From NCBI GenBank assembly GCA_964514665.1, contig CAZESH010000167.1:1-9211 (forward strand): a stretch of DNA of 9,211 nucleotides. The letters run 5' to 3'. The notes under the pieces are model-generated. The model ran no database searches, was not told the DNA's origin, and saw only the letters and a list, made by a program, of their open reading frames with translations. Source of the stretch: CAZESH01 sp964514665 (GTDB taxonomy: Bacteria; Bacillota; Bacilli; Paenibacillales; KCTC-25726). Shown here piece by piece: positions 6,688-9,211 of the stretch; position 1 is the first letter of the stretch; each line of letters opens with the position of its first letter. Both the position numbers and the translations under genes were made by a program.

Positions 6688-8308
6688 ATGCCGGAAGTTT
6701 CTGTGAATCAGCTGCCATATTTGGACTATATTCCAATGGGTTTGATTTATTTAGATTTGGACCGGCGTATTCGGATGATGAATCAGTTTGCTCTGGACAA
6801 GCTGAATCGGAGGAAGGAAGACGTGCTGAACAAGCTTTGGGAGCAAGAGTTTCCGAGTATTAAACTTGCCAAAGAGGGTACGGGACTGCATTCGAAAACA
6901 ATCCGATTCGCATATGGACAAGAGCAGTTTATCATACAAAAAGAGGCGCCTTTCAGTGAAAATGGAATCATGCAAGGGCATATCTATATATTTCAGCATG
7001 CGAATGATCTGGAAGAGATTACGCAGGGATTACATTCCTATGAAGAACTGAATGCAGATTTAAAAGCGATTTTTGATATATCCTATGACGTGATCTATGT
7101 TTCTGACGGTGAAGGGATCACCCAAAGAGTAAGCTCCGCATGCGAAAGGCTTTGGGGATTTAAGGAAAGCGAACTCGTCGGAAAGAGCGTTTATGAATTG
7201 GAAAAGGAGGGGGTATTCAATCCATCCGCAAGCCGCCTGGTGTTAGAAAAGCAAGATAGAATATCTTGTATTCAGACAACCAAAACGGGGCGGCGTCTAA
7301 TGGTGGTTGGAACTCCGATTAAAGATAAAGAAGGTAAAATCATCCGTATCGTCAATGCATCCAGAGATATTACAGAAATTAGCGAGCTTCAATCGGAACT
7401 GGAATTGATGAAGCAGCTTACAGAAGGATATAAGCAGGAATTAAAGGATTTACGTATACAAAATGAAGTTGAAACAAAATTAGTATACCGCAGTGAAAAA
7501 ACGAAAAAAATCCTTGGCTTGATTCAGCGAGTGGCGGACGTGGATACGCCTGTTCTTCTTACGGGTGAACCTGGAGTATGAGATGTTTGGCAGTGAAGAA
7601 GGGATATCCAATGATGCAATCGGATCAAAGCTTGGATTGTTTGAAATGGCAAATGAGGGAACGCTGTTTTTTGATGAAATTGCGGAAATACCGCTTTCTC
7701 TTCAGGCGAAGCTGCTTCGAACATTGAAAGCTAAAGAGATCATACGGATTGGCGGGAAAAAACCGATAGCTGTCAATGTCAGGATGATCGCAGCAACACG
7801 ATATAATCTGGAGGAAGAAATCAAAGCCGGCCGCTTCAGAGAGGATCTGTTCTACCAGTTGAACGTCATCCCCATTACAGTGCCGCCACTCCGGGAAAGA
7901 AAAGAAGACATATTGCCGCTGATCATTCATTTTACAGAGCAAATGAACAAGAAATACGGAGTAAACAAACAGTTCTCTGCTCAAGTTGTGGAAAAACTGC
8001 AAAATTATTCTTGGCCTGGAAACGTGCGTGAATTGAAAAATGTGATCGAAAGATTGTTTGTGACGACAGACGTGAATATCATAAGCACGTCTGTTATGCC
8101 TGAGCATTTAATGGTTTCTTCGAGCTACAAGAAGGATGTACAGGTAAACAACATCATCACACTAAAGGAGGCAGTTGAATCCGTAGAAAAGGATCTTCTT
8201 GAAATGGCTCAAAAAAAATATTCATCGACAACGAAAATAGCGCAAATATTAGGTGTGAATCAATCGACGATCAGCAGGAAGCTGCAGCAATATTCGACAA
8301 AATCCTGA
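6688..8308 (+). pseudogene. PAS-PAS-AAA+-HTH transcriptional regulator (TyrR/NtrC-like), disrupted in Walker A
   Basis: ATG 6688 follows GGGGG at 6676-6680 by 7 nt. Residues 1-110 look like a first PAS domain and about 122-232 a second (N-A-S-R-D-I-T-E-I at its end), followed by a coiled-coil linker (232-262). The AAA+ domain begins normally but breaks at G-E-P-G-V, where TGA 7579-7581 replaces the rest of Walker A. The +1 frame resumes at once with L-E-Y-E-M-F-G and runs to TGA 8306-8308. It carries Walker B (T-L-F-F-D-E-I), the arginine region G-R-F-R-E-D-L-F-Y-Q-L, sensor II (W-P-G-N-V-R-E-L-K) and a C-terminal HTH (I-A-Q-I-L-G-V-N-Q-S-T-I-S-R-K-L). About 33 residues normally found here, including the ATP-binding Lys, are absent. 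The GAFTGA loop is replaced by G-I-S-N-D-A. As written it cannot bind ATP. Confidence 0.83.
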
Positions 8309-8310
8309 CT

Positions 8311-8326
8311 TATGCGTAATTGCATA
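8311..8326 (+). promoter_or_regulatory. Candidate operator copy 1, TATGC-N6-GCATA
   Basis: TATGCGTAATTGCATA is an inverted repeat with 5-bp arms separated by 6 bp, starting 3 bp after the regulator stop codon. The arms are identical in the two other copies downstream, and the spacer is always 6 bp. It probably binds a dimeric HTH, and the neighbouring TyrR-like regulator is the obvious candidate (inference). Confidence 0.5.
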
Positions 8327-8332
8327 GTTATA

Positions 8333-8348
8333 TATGCGTATTGGCATA
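8333..8348 (+). promoter_or_regulatory. Candidate operator copy 2, TATGC-N6-GCATA
   Basis: TATGCGTATTGGCATA repeats the arms and 6-bp spacing of copy 1. It begins 22 bp after copy 1, about two helical turns, so both would face the same side of the DNA. Such tandem arrangement is typical of upstream sites for oligomeric AAA+ activators. Confidence 0.5.
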
Positions 8349-8411
8349 GGAATAAATACCGTTGTTATACAACAAAAAAACCGTTCTATATCATATAAAG
8401 TAGATCATTAT

Positions 8412-8451
8412 AACGAAAAGACCTATGCATATTCGCATAGGTCTTTTCGTT
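8412..8451 (+). terminator. Intrinsic terminator hairpin downstream of the regulator
   Basis: A perfect 17-bp inverted repeat (8412-8428 with 8435-8451) surrounds a 6-nt loop ATATTC. The right arm ends in TCTTTTCGTT and is followed by TCTCC, so the U-rich run lies mostly within the arm. The AAAAG run on the left gives an equivalent U-run on the other strand, so it could work in both directions. It ends transcription of the regulator before the nitrilase gene. Confidence 0.72.
8424..8439 (+). promoter_or_regulatory. Candidate operator copy 3, inside the terminator stem
   Basis: TATGCATATTCGCATA has the same arms and spacer length as copies 1 and 2, but is embedded in the centre of a 17-bp hairpin. 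Its centre lies about 64 bp upstream of the transcription start inferred for the nitrilase gene. The palindrome may be only part of the terminator, so operator function is less sure here than for copies 1 and 2. Confidence 0.4.
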
Positions 8452-8459
8452 TCTCCCTG

Positions 8460-8488
8460 TTGTTATAGCACAGGAAAGCGCTTACACT
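8460..8488 (+). promoter_or_regulatory. Possible sigma-A promoter of the nitrilase-family gene
   Basis: TTGTTA (8460-8465, 4 of 6 matches to TTGACA) and TACACT (8483-8488, 4 of 6 matches to TATAAT) are separated by 17 bp. They sit after the terminator and 43 bp before the start codon. The match is weak, which suits an activator-dependent promoter. No -24/-12 (GG-N10-GC) sigma-54 element was found in this gap. Confidence 0.35.
8473..8486 (+). promoter_or_regulatory. CcpA binding site (cre box)
   Basis: GGAAAGCGCTTACA matches the cre consensus TGWAANCGNTNWCA at 13 of 14 positions; only the first base differs. It overlaps the spacer and -10 region of the putative promoter, a position where CcpA normally represses. 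This implies carbon catabolite repression of the nitrilase-family gene. Confidence 0.6.
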
Positions 8489-8530
8489 AATAGCAAGAAC
8501 AACAACTATAGACGAAAAGGAGGTCATGCG

Positions 8531-9211
8531 ATGAGTAATAATCCCTCCTTCATCAAAGTGGCAGCGATTCAAATGAATTGCACTTTGGGGGATCGGGATG
8601 CAAATCTGGTGAAAGCCAAAAGTCTTGTCGAACAAGCCATAAAAAGCAATGCACAGCTCATTGTTTTGCCGGAACTATTTAATACGGGCTACCGGGTGGA
8701 GGAAAGAGACATCGAACTGGCCGAACCAATTCCTGGTCCCACAACAGATTGGATGAAGAAAAATGCGGAACGATTTAAGGTCTACATGGTTGGCGCAATT
8801 TTAGAAAGAGGAGAAAGCAGCGGATTAGTTTACGATACGGCGGTGATCGTCGGACCAGAAGGATTGATAGGGACTTATCGTAAAACGCATCTATGGGATC
8901 AAGAGAATGTTCGTTTTACCAAGGGTGATGAATTCCCTGTTTACAGCACGCCGCTCGCCAATATTGGAATGCAAATCTGCTATGAAATCGGGTTTCCGGA
9001 AGGATCGCGAATCTTAAGCCTTAAGGGAGCCGATATTCTCATTTATCCATCCGCATTTGGCTCGCCCAGATTGTATGCATGGGATTTGGCGACTCGTTCA
9101 AGAGCGCTTGAAAACGGGGCTTATCTGATAGCTTCGAACCGCTCAGGTACAGAGAAGGGAGAAACCGTGTTCGCCGGTCATAGTCGAATTGTGGATCCAT
9201 TAGGACAAGTG
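8531..9211 (+). CDS. Carbon-nitrogen hydrolase (nitrilase superfamily), 3' truncated by window
   Basis: 227 residues are visible and the frame is open to the window edge; family members are usually about 260-300 residues, so the C-terminal part is missing. The Glu-Lys-Cys triad of the nitrilase superfamily is complete: Glu48 in L-P-E-L-F-N-T-G-Y, Lys118 in Y-R-K-T-H-L-W-D and Cys150 in Q-I-C-Y-E-I-G-F-P-E. The later A-T-R-S-R-A-L-E-N-G segment is also typical. These are cytoplasmic enzymes that hydrolyse amides, N-carbamoyl compounds or, more rarely, nitriles. The motifs resemble aliphatic amidase/N-carbamoylputrescine amidase branches more than true nitrilases, but the substrate is not readable. 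AAGGAGGT at 8517-8524, 6 nt before ATG 8531, fixes the start. It has its own control region with palindromes, terminator and cre box, so it probably heads a separate transcript running out of the window. Confidence 0.9.
   Translation, partial: MSNNPSFIKVAAIQMNCTLGDRDANLVKAKSLVEQAIKSNAQLIVLPELFNTGYRVEERDIELAEPIPGPTTDWMKKNAERFKVYMVGAILERGESSGLVYDTAVIVGPEGLIGTYRKTHLWDQENVRFTKGDEFPVYSTPLANIGMQICYEIGFPEGSRILSLKGADILIYPSAFGSPRLYAWDLATRSRALENGAYLIASNRSGTEKGETVFAGHSRIVDPLGQV

Noticed and set aside
7625..8107. 160-codon open frame on the - strand opposite the AAA+ domain
   Set aside because: The + strand carries Walker B, sensor and HTH-type conserved motifs here; the antisense translation shows none and is rich in His/Cys/Phe runs typical of shadows.
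8361..8467. Direct repeat GTTGTTATA at 8361-8369 and 8459-8467
   Set aside because: Nine bases in AT-rich DNA, with differing flanks and no symmetric arrangement; the second copy is explained by the possible -35 region. Probably chance.
1..9211. tRNA, rRNA, CRISPR array, insertion sequence or phage features
   Set aside because: No cloverleaf-like sequence, no regularly spaced repeats, no transposase motifs and no terminal inverted repeats were seen on either strand.

Overview
The window looks like accessory carbon-catabolism DNA from a low-to-mid-GC Gram-positive bacterium. Order Bacillales, perhaps a Paenibacillus or Brevibacillus relative, is my best guess. The evidence is strong AAGGAGG-type ribosome binding sites, an HPr with the regulatory Ser46 context typical of Firmicutes, a near-consensus CcpA (cre) box and Firmicutes-style PTS genes. 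The species cannot be named from the sequence. All supported genes lie on the + strand.

Layout. 1-243: 3' end of a GntR-family regulator (UTRA domain). 268-6433: a tightly packed operon encoding PTS EIIA, EIIB, an ascorbate (UlaA)-type EIIC broken by a frameshift near 1400, a phosphotriesterase-family metallohydrolase, a badly degraded KDPG-type aldolase, a creatininase-family hydrolase, and a dedicated HPr and Enzyme I. 6434-6687: a gap with one doubtful 52-codon reading frame. 6688-8308: a PAS-PAS-AAA+-HTH regulator of the NtrC/TyrR type, broken by a deletion and frame change inside the Walker A motif. 8309-8530: a regulatory region with three TATGC-N6-GCATA palindromes, a 17-bp terminator hairpin and a cre box. 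8531 to the window end: a carbon-nitrogen hydrolase (nitrilase superfamily), cut by the window edge.

How the genes fit together. The operon carries every protein needed to pass phosphate from PEP to a sugar: EI, HPr, EIIA, EIIB and EIIC. It also holds enzymes that could process a phosphorylated lactone or lactam: a metallohydrolase, an amide hydrolase and a pyruvate-releasing aldolase. Its substrate cannot be read from the sequence; an ascorbate-like or aldonolactone-like compound is the simplest inference. The second regulator and the nitrilase appear to form a separate unit. The regulator has a TyrR-like HTH and lacks the sigma-54-contacting GAFTGA loop. The palindromes between it and the nitrilase have the same half-site spacing (N6) as TyrR boxes.

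Three of about ten genes (EIIC, aldolase, regulator) carry lesions. Either the locus is decaying or the sequence contains errors; the lesions need to be checked against reads.
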